64,000 bases of DNA from Peptacetobacter sp. (GCF_029264495.1 NZ_JARIBH010000030.1:1-64000); one strand, 5' to 3'; numbered from the stretch's first letter, positions 1 through 10,073 are shown. Program-made: numbers and translations. The notes: generated by a model from the sequence alone, not told the origin.

Positions 1-111
1 AAAAAATGATATAGTAACAAAATATGATACAAAATAAATTTCAAATTGTTACTTTTATAGTGGCTAAATTTCAACAATAATATCAAAAAGTATCAAAAAA
101 TAACAGAAAAA

Positions 112-128
112 GTTACAGAAATGTTACA
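112..128. promoter_or_regulatory. WalR/YycF-type box: GTTACA-N5-GTTACA (reverse complement TGTAAC-N5-TGTAAC)
   Basis: Two GTTACA hexamers with exact 5-nt spacing, 7 nt upstream of a sigma-A-like promoter (TTGTCT 136-141, N17, TAGAAT 159-164) of an NlpC/P60 gene. Confidence 0.6.
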
Positions 129-135
129 AAAGGTA

Positions 136-164
136 TTGTCTATTATATAAAGCTATGATAGAAT
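136..164 (+). promoter_or_regulatory. Sigma-A-like promoter TTGTCT-N17-TAGAAT
   Basis: Consensus spacing upstream of the NlpC/P60 ORF at 242. Confidence 0.5.
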
Positions 165-241
165 ATAAAACGTGGAGTTAAATAAAAGTAATTCTACTAC
201 ATTAACCACTAACTAAAAGGTAAATTTCAGGAGGGCGATTA

Positions 242-1228
242 ATGCATTCGTTAAATATAAACAAAAAGATATCAAAAATAATGGCAGCTGTTGTTATAGC
301 TGGTTCACTTACAGTATTCGCAGGAAATAATACAGTAAAAGCTGATGAAATATCAGATATATCAGATGTAGCGATATTAACTGAAGATACAGTAGATGTA
401 ACAAGAGCAGCATCTAAAGATGGTTTTGTTAAAGAGGGTAACAAAACTTACTATCGTAAAAATGGAAATAAAGTAAAAGGTTGGGTTGAATCTAACGGTA
501 AAAAATACTATTTCATGAAAGATTACACAATGTCTGCTTCAATGTTTAGAGAAATAGGAAATGTTAAATACTACTTTAAAGCAGATGGAACAATGGCATC
601 TAATGAAATTGTAAAAACATCAGAAGGAATGTTCAGATTCAATGCAGATGGAACAATAGTAAAAGGTGAAGAATATGCGGAAGTTCTAGAATGTGATTTC
701 TTAAATGTAAGAACTGATGCTAATTCTAAATCAGAAGTTTTAGGAAAAATAAATACAGGTGATGTAGTTCAAATATTAAAAGATAAAAATGGATGGTCAG
801 AAATAAAAACTAAAGATGGACTTCAAGGTTGGGTAAATGATGACTATCTTACATCATATGAAGTAAATGCAAAAATACAAAAAGTAATAGCTGTAGCAAA
901 AGCTCAGATGGGTAAACCATACAGATGGGGAGCAACAGGACCAAACTCATTTGACTGTTCAGGATTAATGCAGTATTCATTTAAAAATGGAGCAAATGTA
1001 TCTCTTCCAAGAGTATCTAGAGAACAGGCAACAGTAGGTAAAAAAGTTTCTAAAGCTGAATTATTACCAGGAGATTTAGTATTCTTTGGTAGAGGTGGAA
1101 CTATAACTCATGTTGGTATGTACTTAGGAAATGATCAGTATATACATGCACCACAGACTGGTGATGTTGTTAAAATAAGTAGATTATCAGCAAGAACAAT
1201 GGCAACAGCAAGAAGAGTTATACAATAG
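242..1228 (+). CDS. Secreted NlpC/P60 (C40) peptidoglycan hydrolase with cell-wall-binding repeats and SH3b domain
   Basis: Signal peptide; YYFKADGTM-type repeats; LNVRTDANSKSEVLG SH3b; catalytic FDCSGLMQYSF...ITHVGMYLGNDQYIHAP; RBS ggaggg. Confidence 0.93.
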   Translation: MHSLNINKKISKIMAAVVIAGSLTVFAGNNTVKADEISDISDVAILTEDTVDVTRAASKDGFVKEGNKTYYRKNGNKVKGWVESNGKKYYFMKDYTMSASMFREIGNVKYYFKADGTMASNEIVKTSEGMFRFNADGTIVKGEEYAEVLECDFLNVRTDANSKSEVLGKINTGDVVQILKDKNGWSEIKTKDGLQGWVNDDYLTSYEVNAKIQKVIAVAKAQMGKPYRWGATGPNSFDCSGLMQYSFKNGANVSLPRVSREQATVGKKVSKAELLPGDLVFFGRGGTITHVGMYLGNDQYIHAPQTGDVVKISRLSARTMATARRVIQ

Positions 1229-1253
1229 TAAATATTTAAATAAAATAATTATA

Positions 1254-1278
1254 GAACGCTAATAAGCGTTCTTTTTTT
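1254..1278 (+). terminator. Rho-independent terminator
   Basis: GAACGCT-AATA-AGCGTTC followed by T7. Confidence 0.85.
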
Positions 1279-1802
1279 ATGTGTTTTTATAATACAGTGG
1301 ATAAGGTATAAAGTTAAAAAATATATAAAAAAATAATTATATAAAAATCATATAAAAATAAATGAGGAAAACGTATTATTGAAATAATATTATAAAAAAT
1401 AGTGAAAATTAATAAAAAAAAATTATAATTAATGTCAAATTTAACTTTGAAAAGCAATAAAAATATAAAACATAAATTCAAAAAAAATCAGAATATTTTA
1501 AAGGATTTTATATATAAAGTAAATAAAAGAATGAAAAATTGAGGAAAATTGATAAAAAAATAATTTTCTTTGGCGGGAAAACGTAATTTATATTCTATAA
1601 ATATATTATTTTGAATAATATAATCATATAAATTAATACAAAAATATTATTATAATAAAAAAAGAATTGATATAAAGTTCATTAGAGAGTAAAATAAAAA
1701 TAGAAAGAGGATAACTACATTAAAAAATAAAGTTTGTTAAAATCTTTCGCAAGTACTGAATTGCAATTATATTTTGCTAAAAAAATAGGAGGGATTTATC
1801 TA

Positions 1803-3173
1803 ATGGGAGAAACAAAGAAAAAAGGATATCCAAAGGGATTTTGGGTATGTGGAACAACTGAAATCTTTGAACGTCTTGCATATTATTTAGGTCGTTCATT
1901 GATATTAATCTTCGTAACAGCGTCAGTTGCAACTGGAGGATTAGGTCTTTCTAATGCACAAGGTGCAACAATGCAATCATTATTAACAGCATTTGCTTAT
2001 CTTGGACCATTACTAGGTGGAGTTATAGCAGATAGATATATAGGTGGTCGTTATACTACTCCAGTAGGTATGGTAATAGTTGGTATAGGTTATTGGTGTG
2101 GATCAATTGCTAAATCACCAGCAATGGTTTATGTTATGATACTTTGTGTAAGTGTTGGTCTTGGATTATATAAAACTGGTGCTTTAATCGGTCGTATAAT
2201 AACTGATAAAGATCAAATAGACTCAGCATTCTCTATACGTTATACACTTGTTAATGCAGGTGCATTCGTAGGTACTTTCTTAGTAGGTATACTTTATAAA
2301 GATGTATTTGCTAAAAATGGAATATTAGGTTTTGCTCCTTGTTTTAAATTAGCAGCTATAGCAATGTGGCTAGGAGCTATATGGTTTATGTTAGGTGCTC
2401 GTTACATGGGCGAAATAGGTAAAAAACCATTCAAACTTGAAAAAACAGCAGAAGAACTTGAAAGAGAAAAAGAAGAAAAAGCTAATAAAAAAGAAGCAAG
2501 TAATGAACCTCTTACTAAAGTTGAAAAGAAAAGAATTGCTGCTATATTCCTTGTAGCTGGTTTCTCAGTTATATTCTGGATATTCTGGAACTTAGCTTAT
2601 TTACCAGTTTACTATTATTGGACTCAGCATATGAACTGGGTTGTTGCAGGATATGAAGTACCAACTACTTGGTTTGATGCTGCAAACTCTATGTTCTGTG
2701 TAATACTTGGACCTTTAACAGCTATGTTATGGAGAAAATTAGCTGCTAGACCTCAAGGTGATATGAGTTTATTCAAAAAAACAGGTGTAGGTATAGGAAT
2801 ATTAGGTGTATCTTATATATTCTTTGCTGTTTTAGATATAGCTCGTGGTGGAGCTAAAATAAGTGTTCTTTGGTTATTAATATTTGCATTCTTACTAACA
2901 TTAGGTGAAATGTTCTTCTCACCATTAGGACATGCATTTATAAGTAAATACTCTCCAAGCCGTTTCTTATCAACAATGATGGCTGTTTGGGGAATAGCAA
3001 CATTTATATCTTCATTATTATATGGACCAATATTTGCAAAAACATTTGAAGGAGGATTTAAATTCTCTCATGTATGTATAGGTATAGCTGTAATAGCATT
3101 TATATCTGCAGTGGTTCTATTTGCACTAGATAAGAAATTATCTAAATTAGTTGAAGAAGATGAAGAAGCTTAG
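1803..3173 (+). CDS. POT/PTR-family proton-dependent oligopeptide transporter
   Basis: PKGFWVCGTTEIFERLAYYLGRSLI N-terminus typical of POT; many TM helices; start moved to ATG 1803 with RBS ggaggg. Confidence 0.87.
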   Translation: MGETKKKGYPKGFWVCGTTEIFERLAYYLGRSLILIFVTASVATGGLGLSNAQGATMQSLLTAFAYLGPLLGGVIADRYIGGRYTTPVGMVIVGIGYWCGSIAKSPAMVYVMILCVSVGLGLYKTGALIGRIITDKDQIDSAFSIRYTLVNAGAFVGTFLVGILYKDVFAKNGILGFAPCFKLAAIAMWLGAIWFMLGARYMGEIGKKPFKLEKTAEELEREKEEKANKKEASNEPLTKVEKKRIAAIFLVAGFSVIFWIFWNLAYLPVYYYWTQHMNWVVAGYEVPTTWFDAANSMFCVILGPLTAMLWRKLAARPQGDMSLFKKTGVGIGILGVSYIFFAVLDIARGGAKISVLWLLIFAFLLTLGEMFFSPLGHAFISKYSPSRFLSTMMAVWGIATFISSLLYGPIFAKTFEGGFKFSHVCIGIAVIAFISAVVLFALDKKLSKLVEEDEEA

Positions 3174-3192
3174 AAAATAAAAGGATTATAAA

Positions 3193-3227
3193 AAAGCTAC
3201 TTCAAATTTATGAAGTAGCTTTTTTTA
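3193..3227 (+). terminator. Rho-independent terminator
   Basis: AAAGCTACTTC...GAAGTAGCTTT then T-run. Confidence 0.85.
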
Positions 3228-3255
3228 ATAATTTTAAATAGGGAGGAAAAATAGG

Positions 3256-5043
3256 GTGAACGTTAAACAAAGAATAGAAAAACTTCGTGAATTAATGAAA
3301 GAAAATAATATAGATTTATATGTAGTACCAACATCAGATTTCCATCAGACAGAATATGTTGGAGAACATTTTAAAGCAAGAAAATTTATAACAGGATTTA
3401 CAGGATCAGCAGGTACTGCAATAATAACTCTAGAAGAAGCTAGATTATGGACTGATGGTAGATATTTTACACAGGCAGAAAAACAGTTAGAAGGTTCAGG
3501 AGTTGAACTTATGAAAATGGCTGAGCCTGGTGTACCTACAATAAATGAATATTTAAAAAATACAATAGTAGAAGGAAATTGTTTAGGTTTTGATGGTAGA
3601 GTTGTAGCTATGGGAGATGGACAAAGCTATGAAGAGATAGTTAAATCTAAAAATGCTACAATAAAATATGAAGTAGATTTAATAGATGAAGTATGGACTG
3701 ATAGACCTGCATTATCAGAAAAACCAGCTTTTAAACTAGATGAAAAATATGCTGGAGAAAGTGCAGAAAGCAAAATAAATAGAATTCGTGAATATATGAA
3801 AAATTGTGGTGCAACATATCATACAGTAACTACTATAGATGATATATGTTGGACATTAAATATGCGTGGAGATGATATAGAATTCTTCCCATTAGTTTTA
3901 TCATATATGGTAGTTACAATGGACAAAGTTGATTTATATGTAGATGAAAATAAATTAACTGATGAAATGAAAAAAGAATTTGATGAAATAAATGTATTTG
4001 TTCATCCATATAATGATGTTTATGAAGATACTAAAAAAATACCAGCAGGAGAAACTATACTTGTAGACCCTGCAAGATTAAATTATGCAATATATAGTAA
4101 TATTCCTGAAGGTGTAGCTAAAGTTGAAGAAAGAAATCCAGAAGTTTTATTTAAAGCTATGAAAAATGATGTTGAAGTAGAAAATATGCGTAAAGCACAA
4201 ATAAAAGATTCTATAGCACATATCAAATTTATGAAATGGGTTAAAGAAAATGTAGAAAAAATGGAAATAACTGAAATGAGTGCTGCTGAAAAATTAGATG
4301 AATTCAGAATGGAGTTAGGTAATTTCATAAGACCAAGTTTTGAACCTATATCAGCATATGCAGATCATGCAGCTATGATGCATTACTGCTCAAGTCCAGA
4401 AACTGATGTAAGACTTAGAGAAGGAAGTGTCTATTTAACAGATACAGGAGCAGGATTCTGGGAAGGATCAACAGATATAACAAGAACATTTGTACTTGGA
4501 GAAGTATCAGATGAAATAAAAGAACATTTCACTTTAGTAGCTATGTGTAATTTACGTCTTGCAAATGCTACTTTCTTACAGGGATGTACAGGAATGAATT
4601 TAGATATATTAGCAAGAAAAGCTCTATGGGAAAGAGGTTTAGATTATAAATGTGGTACAGGACATGGTATGGGATACTTATTAAACATACATGAACCACC
4701 TACAAACTTTAGATGGAGATATAGAGCTGGAGATACTCATCCTATGGAACCAGGAATGATATTAACTGATGAGCCAGGTATATATATAGAAGGTTCTCAT
4801 GGTATACGTTTAGAAAATGAACTACTTGTTTGTATGTCAGATAAAAATGAATATGGACAATTTATGAATTTTGAAACTATAACTTATATACCATTTGATT
4901 TAGATGGAATTGTTCCAGAAGTTATGAATAGTGACGATATAAAATACTTAAATGCATATCATAAAACAGTATTTGAAAAAATATCTCCTTATTTAAATGA
5001 AGAAGAAACTGAATGGTTAAGAAAATATACAAGAGAAATATAA
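3256..5043 (+). CDS. Xaa-Pro aminopeptidase (M24B family)
   Basis: GTG start with RBS gggagg; creatinase-like N domain; LTDTGAGFWEGSTDITRTF, GTGHGMGYLLNIHEPP, TDEPGIYIEGSHGIRLENELLV motifs. Confidence 0.93.
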   Translation: MNVKQRIEKLRELMKENNIDLYVVPTSDFHQTEYVGEHFKARKFITGFTGSAGTAIITLEEARLWTDGRYFTQAEKQLEGSGVELMKMAEPGVPTINEYLKNTIVEGNCLGFDGRVVAMGDGQSYEEIVKSKNATIKYEVDLIDEVWTDRPALSEKPAFKLDEKYAGESAESKINRIREYMKNCGATYHTVTTIDDICWTLNMRGDDIEFFPLVLSYMVVTMDKVDLYVDENKLTDEMKKEFDEINVFVHPYNDVYEDTKKIPAGETILVDPARLNYAIYSNIPEGVAKVEERNPEVLFKAMKNDVEVENMRKAQIKDSIAHIKFMKWVKENVEKMEITEMSAAEKLDEFRMELGNFIRPSFEPISAYADHAAMMHYCSSPETDVRLREGSVYLTDTGAGFWEGSTDITRTFVLGEVSDEIKEHFTLVAMCNLRLANATFLQGCTGMNLDILARKALWERGLDYKCGTGHGMGYLLNIHEPPTNFRWRYRAGDTHPMEPGMILTDEPGIYIEGSHGIRLENELLVCMSDKNEYGQFMNFETITYIPFDLDGIVPEVMNSDDIKYLNAYHKTVFEKISPYLNEEETEWLRKYTREI

Positions 5044-5049
5044 TTTAAA

Positions 5050-5088
5050 GAAAGACCTATTTGATATATAAATCAAATGGGTCTTTTG
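5050..5088 (+). terminator. Rho-independent terminator
   Basis: AAAGACCTATTTGAT...ATCAAATGGGTCTTTT. Confidence 0.75.
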
Positions 5089-5224
5089 TATTAATCGTAA
5101 TATAGGAAATTGTTACATAAAATTCAACATATGTAACTTTTTATATTTATAAACATATAAAAATAGCAAAAATGACATAAAAACATAGAAAATAGTATAT
5201 TTTTTTGTTAAATACGGGTTAAAA

Positions 5225-5252
5225 GTTACAAAAAAGTTACAAAAATGTTACA
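5225..5252. promoter_or_regulatory. Triple WalR/YycF-type box: GTTACA-N5-GTTACA-N5-GTTACA
   Basis: Three identical hexamers with exact 11-bp periodicity, 6 nt upstream of TTGTAT (5259-5264)-N17-TACAAT (5282-5287). Confidence 0.65.
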
Positions 5253-5258
5253 AAAACC

Positions 5259-5287
5259 TTGTATACTTGTAACCATTATGTTACAAT
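5259..5287 (+). promoter_or_regulatory. Sigma-A-like promoter TTGTAT-N17-TACAAT
   Basis: Consensus spacing, upstream of NlpC/P60 ORF 5368. Confidence 0.5.
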
Positions 5288-5367
5288 TGGAAATGTAGTA
5301 AGAGGAACTACAAAAAATGATTTATAAATACCCACTATCTATAGATCATAATTGAGGAGGTTGATTA

Positions 5368-6333
5368 ATGACAAAGATATTTAGAAATAAGTTTTTCGCA
5401 AGACTTATGGCTGCGGTTATGATATCGGGAGCGATAATAGTAACAAATGCAGATACACAGATAAGTGCAGAAGAAATAGGTGATATAAAAGCAATAGAAA
5501 TTGGTGAAACAAGGACTTCTGCAAAAGATGGAGTAAAATTAGAAAATGGAAAATATTATTACTATAGAAATGGTGTTAAAGAAAAAGGTTGGAAAGAGAA
5601 AGATGGAAATAGATACTATTTCTTAAACGATTACTCTTTAGCAACTAGTATGTGGAGAACGATTCAAGGTAAAACATATTACTTTAATGCTAGAGGAGAA
5701 ATGGTAAAAAATAGCTTTAGAGATGTTAGAGGTACTCTATATAAATTTGGAGCTGATGGCGTTGTTTCTCCTAATAAAGTAGGAAAAATTTTAAAATGTG
5801 ATTTTTTAAATGTAAGAGAATCTGCATCATCAGATGCTAAAGTTATAGAAAAAATATACACAGATGACTATGTTGAAATAAAAGGTTCAAAAAATGGATG
5901 GTACAATGTTACAACTGAGAGTGGAAAAACTGGTTGGGTAGGAGCTTCTTATGTTACAATTCCAGAAGCTACAAATTCAAAAGCAGAAGCAGCTATAAAA
6001 GTTGCAAAATCAAAACTTGGTAAACCATATAAATGGGGAGCTACAGGACCTAATTCATTCGATTGCTCAGGATTAATGTATTATGCCTACAAGAATGGAG
6101 CTAAAGTAACATTACCAAGAACATCTAGACAGCAGTCAAATTTTGGTAAAAAAGTTTCAAAATCAGAATTAAAACCGGGGGATTTAGTATTTTTCGGAAG
6201 AGGAAATTCTGTAAGTCATGTAGGAATGTATTTAGGAAATGACCAATATATACATGCACCTCAGACTGGAGATGTAGTAAAAATTAGTAAATTATCATCA
6301 AGAAAAATGATAGTTGCAAGAAGGGTTGTTTAA
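5368..6333 (+). CDS. Secreted NlpC/P60 (C40) peptidoglycan hydrolase, paralogue of 242-1228
   Basis: Same architecture; FDCSGLMYYAYKNGAKVTLPR...VSHVGMYLGNDQYIHAPQTGDVVKIS. Confidence 0.93.
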   Translation: MTKIFRNKFFARLMAAVMISGAIIVTNADTQISAEEIGDIKAIEIGETRTSAKDGVKLENGKYYYYRNGVKEKGWKEKDGNRYYFLNDYSLATSMWRTIQGKTYYFNARGEMVKNSFRDVRGTLYKFGADGVVSPNKVGKILKCDFLNVRESASSDAKVIEKIYTDDYVEIKGSKNGWYNVTTESGKTGWVGASYVTIPEATNSKAEAAIKVAKSKLGKPYKWGATGPNSFDCSGLMYYAYKNGAKVTLPRTSRQQSNFGKKVSKSELKPGDLVFFGRGNSVSHVGMYLGNDQYIHAPQTGDVVKISKLSSRKMIVARRVV

Positions 6334-6415
6334 AATAAAAAAGTTTATATCTGTTTATAACAGTTATAATATATACTCTTAACCAATAAATTAAAATTAA
6401 ATCAAAATGAAAAGA

Positions 6416-6447
6416 AAAAGCGGTAAATATATGTTTACCGCTTTTTT
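6416..6447 (+). terminator. Rho-independent terminator
   Basis: AAAGCGGTAAA-TATATG-TTTACCGCTTTTTT. Confidence 0.85.
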
Positions 6448-6528
6448 ACATAATTTATGTTTATAATAATCAAAATATATTATAAAATATATAATTAGGA
6501 GAAATTAGTACTTAAGAAGGAGGTAAAA

Positions 6529-8652
6529 ATGAAAAGTGTATTAAAAAAAATAGCAACTATAACAATGGCTATGATGTTAGTAATAGGAAGTATTTCTTAT
6601 AAAAGTACATCATATGCACAAGAAAAAGAAATGAGAGCAGCTTGGGTATCTTCGGTATATAACTTAGATTGGCCCAAAACAAAAAATAATGCATCAAAAC
6701 AAAAATCAGAATTAATACAGTTAATGGACAAATTAAAAGGATGTGGTATAAATACAATAGTATTACAAGTAAGACCAGAATCAGATGCATTGTATAAATC
6801 ATCTATAAATCCTTGGTCTAAATATTTAACTGGAACACAAGGTAAAAATCCAGGATATGATCCTTTGGAATTTGCAGTAAGTGAAGCTCATAAAAGAGGA
6901 ATGGATATACATGCATGGTTTAATCCATATAGAGTTACATCATCAGGTACAGATTTAAATTCACTTGTACCATCTCATCCAGCTAGAAAAAATCCAAGTT
7001 GGGTTATAAAATATAATGGAAAAATGTATTATGATCCAGGTAATCCTCAAGTAGTAGACTATATTGTTAGAACAATAAAAGAAGTAGTAGACAATTATAA
7101 TATAGATGGTGTACATTTTGATGATTATTTCTATCCATCATCATCATTCCCAGATAATGTTTCATATGATAAGTATGGAAAGGGTCAGAATAGAGATAAT
7201 TGGAGAAGAGAAAATGTAAATACATTATTAAGAAAAGTAAAAGCTGTAGTAAATACTAAAAAAGGATGTGAATTTGGAGTTAGTCCATTTGGTATATGGA
7301 GAAATAAATCAACATCTTGTCCAGATGGTTCAGAAACTTCAGGAAGTCAATCATATACAAATATGTATGCTGATTCAAGAACTTGGATAAGAAAAGGATA
7401 TGTAGATTATATAGTTCCTCAGATTTATTGGCCAATAGGTTTAAAAGTTGCAGATTACTCAAAACTTGTAAAATGGTGGGCAAACGAAGTAAAAGGATAT
7501 GATGTAGATCTTTACATAGGACAAGGAATATATAAAAAAGGTCAAGAAAGTTATGGCGGACAGAATATAGCTAAAGAAATAAAAAATCAAATAAGTATAA
7601 ATAAAAAATACGATACTGTAAAAGGTAGTATGTATTTCTCAGCTAGAGATATAGTGAATAATAGCAATATATATAATGACTTAAAGAGTATGTATGGCTC
7701 ATACAATGGAAGTCAAAATCAATCAAATACAAAATTACCACAAGTTACAGAAATTCTAGGAAGAGATAGATATGATACAGCTATAAAAATAAGTAAAAAG
7801 GGTTGGAATTCATCATCTAAAGTTGTAATAGTAAATGGATATAATGAGCTAGAAGGAATAATAGCAAATCCACTTGCATCTGTATATAATTCACCTATAC
7901 TTTTAGTTGATAATAGCAAAGTAAAAAATGAAGTACTATCAGAAATAAAAAGATTAAATCCATCAGAAATAGTTATATCAGGAGTTAATAATTCAATAAG
8001 TAGTGTATCAGAAAATATTATACACAATGCTGTTCCTAATGCTAAAATAAAAAGAATTTCTGGAACAGATATTTCAGATTTATCTATGAATATAGCAAAA
8101 GAAATAGACTGTTTAAAAAATGTAAATAAAATTTATATAGCTGGTGAAAAAGGTGAAGCAGATGCTTTATCAATAGTATCAAAAGCAGCAGAAGAAAAAG
8201 CTCCTATAATAGTGACAAATAAAAATTACATAAATTCAAATGTGAAAAATTGGATATCATCAAATGATATTAAAACAGCATATTTTTTAGGTGGAGATGA
8301 AGTTTTATCAAATAATATACTAAATGAAATAAATTCTATAGTATCAGAAAATGTTTTAAACAACAGAATTGGTGGTGCTAATAGGAATCAGACTAATGCT
8401 AGAGTTATAAAAAAATTATATACTCAAAATGAATATAATACTGTATTTGTTACGAAAAATAGACCACTTGTAGATGCAATAAGTGTTGGTGCTTATGCAG
8501 CAAGAACTAAATCACCTATAGTAATAGCGGGACAATCTTTAGATACAGAACAAATAAATATACTTAATTCTAAAAAATCAAATTGTGTATTTAGAATTGG
8601 TGGAGGAATAGTTAATTCTAGTTTTAATAAAATTTTAGAAAGCTTAAAATAG
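6529..8652 (+). CDS. Secreted GHL10-like (DUF187/YngK-like) glycosyl hydrolase with three CWB2 (PF04122) repeats
   Basis: MRAAWVSSVYNLDWP...DGVHFDDYFYP...YVDYIVPQIYWP; then CWB2 repeats (ILGRDRYDTAIKIS, RISGTDISDLSMNIA, RIGGANRNQTNARVI). Confidence 0.88.
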   Translation: MKSVLKKIATITMAMMLVIGSISYKSTSYAQEKEMRAAWVSSVYNLDWPKTKNNASKQKSELIQLMDKLKGCGINTIVLQVRPESDALYKSSINPWSKYLTGTQGKNPGYDPLEFAVSEAHKRGMDIHAWFNPYRVTSSGTDLNSLVPSHPARKNPSWVIKYNGKMYYDPGNPQVVDYIVRTIKEVVDNYNIDGVHFDDYFYPSSSFPDNVSYDKYGKGQNRDNWRRENVNTLLRKVKAVVNTKKGCEFGVSPFGIWRNKSTSCPDGSETSGSQSYTNMYADSRTWIRKGYVDYIVPQIYWPIGLKVADYSKLVKWWANEVKGYDVDLYIGQGIYKKGQESYGGQNIAKEIKNQISINKKYDTVKGSMYFSARDIVNNSNIYNDLKSMYGSYNGSQNQSNTKLPQVTEILGRDRYDTAIKISKKGWNSSSKVVIVNGYNELEGIIANPLASVYNSPILLVDNSKVKNEVLSEIKRLNPSEIVISGVNNSISSVSENIIHNAVPNAKIKRISGTDISDLSMNIAKEIDCLKNVNKIYIAGEKGEADALSIVSKAAEEKAPIIVTNKNYINSNVKNWISSNDIKTAYFLGGDEVLSNNILNEINSIVSENVLNNRIGGANRNQTNARVIKKLYTQNEYNTVFVTKNRPLVDAISVGAYAARTKSPIVIAGQSLDTEQINILNSKKSNCVFRIGGGIVNSSFNKILESLK

Positions 8653-8688
8653 AGAAGAGATTAAATTATTAAAAGAAATATAATAATA

Positions 8689-8726
8689 AAAAATCCTATG
8701 AAATTAAATTTCATAGGATTTTTTTA
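8689..8726. terminator. Bidirectional rho-independent terminator between convergent genes
   Basis: AAAAATCCTATGAAA...TTTCATAGGATTTTTTT. Confidence 0.85.
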
Positions 8727-8750
8727 TTACGACACATAATATACAAATTT

Positions 8751-10073
8751 TTATTTTATATATTCCTTATCATCAAATATAAAATCTTGTAGTATTTTTA
8801 CTGATCTTTCATCAAATCTTATAACCCAACCAGCATTTTTATATTTACCTTCTATAGAATACGGTGAATCTGTTATAGGGAATTCAAACTGTTTTATATT
8901 TAAAGTTCCCATTCGTATAATAGACATACCTAAAGATACAATTTCTGTTGTCTTCATATTAGTTTTTAAATAAGGAAGAACAGCATTTAACAGTTTAGGA
9001 TACTGCCATATGGATATTGATTTAACACCAGAGAAAACAGCTTGAACAACATCTCTTTGACGACGATCTCTTTCAAAAGCTGAGTCATTTTTTCTTATAC
9101 GAGCAAATGATAAAGCTTGATATCCATTTAAAACTTGTCTTCCTGGAGAAGTTATAAGTTGCATCTCTTTAGATTTATCTTTATACCAATAATATGTTTC
9201 TGGAATAAACTTATTAAGCTCATTTAATTCAGAATCTTTTACATCAACAGTTACACCACCAATTGCATCAATAATGTACATAAATGATTCGAAATTAACC
9301 AAAGCATAATTATGTATATCAATACCAAAATTATCTTCTATAGTTTGAGTTAAAAGTTCTACTCCTCCATAGTAATATGCATGTGTAAGTTTTGTATTGC
9401 CATGACCAGGAACATTAACATAAGAATCTCTAGCTAATGATGTAAGCTTTAAAGATTTATGAATAGTGTCTATGGTAAAAATCATCATAGTATCAGTTCT
9501 AGAGTCTTTTTCGCCAGCTCTAGCATCAGATCCAAGAAGAAGTATATTGGTGATACCTTTTTTATTTATATGAGTTATATTATCAAATACTCCACTTGCA
9601 ATAGTAGGATCATATGCATCAGCTACTTTTTTTACAAAAGATATAGCACTTATAGTTGGGAAAGCTAAAACAAGAATAAGTATTAAAACTATTATTCTTT
9701 TTATTTTTAATTTTTTTCTTCTTTTTCTTTCTAAATTTCTAGCATGTCTAGCAGAACTACTATTTCTTGAAGAAGTATTATTTGATTTTTGTCTATTTTT
9801 ATTTCCGTCAGAAAAACTTATATTATTAAGACTAGGGTTTATAGGATCTTTTTTAGAAGTCCTATTTGAAGCACTTATATTTTTTTTGCTAGTTCTTCTT
9901 TGAGGAGTTCTGTTATCAGAACTTCTTCTAATATTGCTGTTTAAAGAGCTATTTCTACTAGAAGATCTTTGAACATTATTAGCATTATTTGAGCGTGAAG
10001 AACTAGTAGATTTAGATGAAGACGTGCTAACCCTTCTTATTTTGTTAGACGTACTATTTTTTTTGTCTGGCAA
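8751..10073 (-). CDS. LytR-CpsA-Psr (LCP) family protein with long Ser/Arg/Asn-rich N-terminal tail
   Basis: NILLLGSDARAGEKDSRTDTMMIFTID, LTSLARDSYV, SFARIRKNDSAFERDRRQRDV LCP motifs; single TM after basic tail. Confidence 0.92.
   Translation of the reverse strand: MPDKKNSTSNKIRRVSTSSSKSTSSSRSNNANNVQRSSSRNSSLNSNIRRSSDNRTPQRRTSKKNISASNRTSKKDPINPSLNNISFSDGNKNRQKSNNTSSRNSSSARHARNLERKRRKKLKIKRIIVLILILVLAFPTISAISFVKKVADAYDPTIASGVFDNITHINKKGITNILLLGSDARAGEKDSRTDTMMIFTIDTIHKSLKLTSLARDSYVNVPGHGNTKLTHAYYYGGVELLTQTIEDNFGIDIHNYALVNFESFMYIIDAIGGVTVDVKDSELNELNKFIPETYYWYKDKSKEMQLITSPGRQVLNGYQALSFARIRKNDSAFERDRRQRDVVQAVFSGVKSISIWQYPKLLNAVLPYLKTNMKTTEIVSLGMSIIRMGTLNIKQFEFPITDSPYSIEGKYKNAGWVIRFDERSVKILQDFIFDDKEYIK

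Noticed and set aside
202-444. Minus-strand ORF of 80 aa (202..444)
   Set aside because: Antisense to the start of a clear NlpC/P60 gene, no RBS, no recognisable family.
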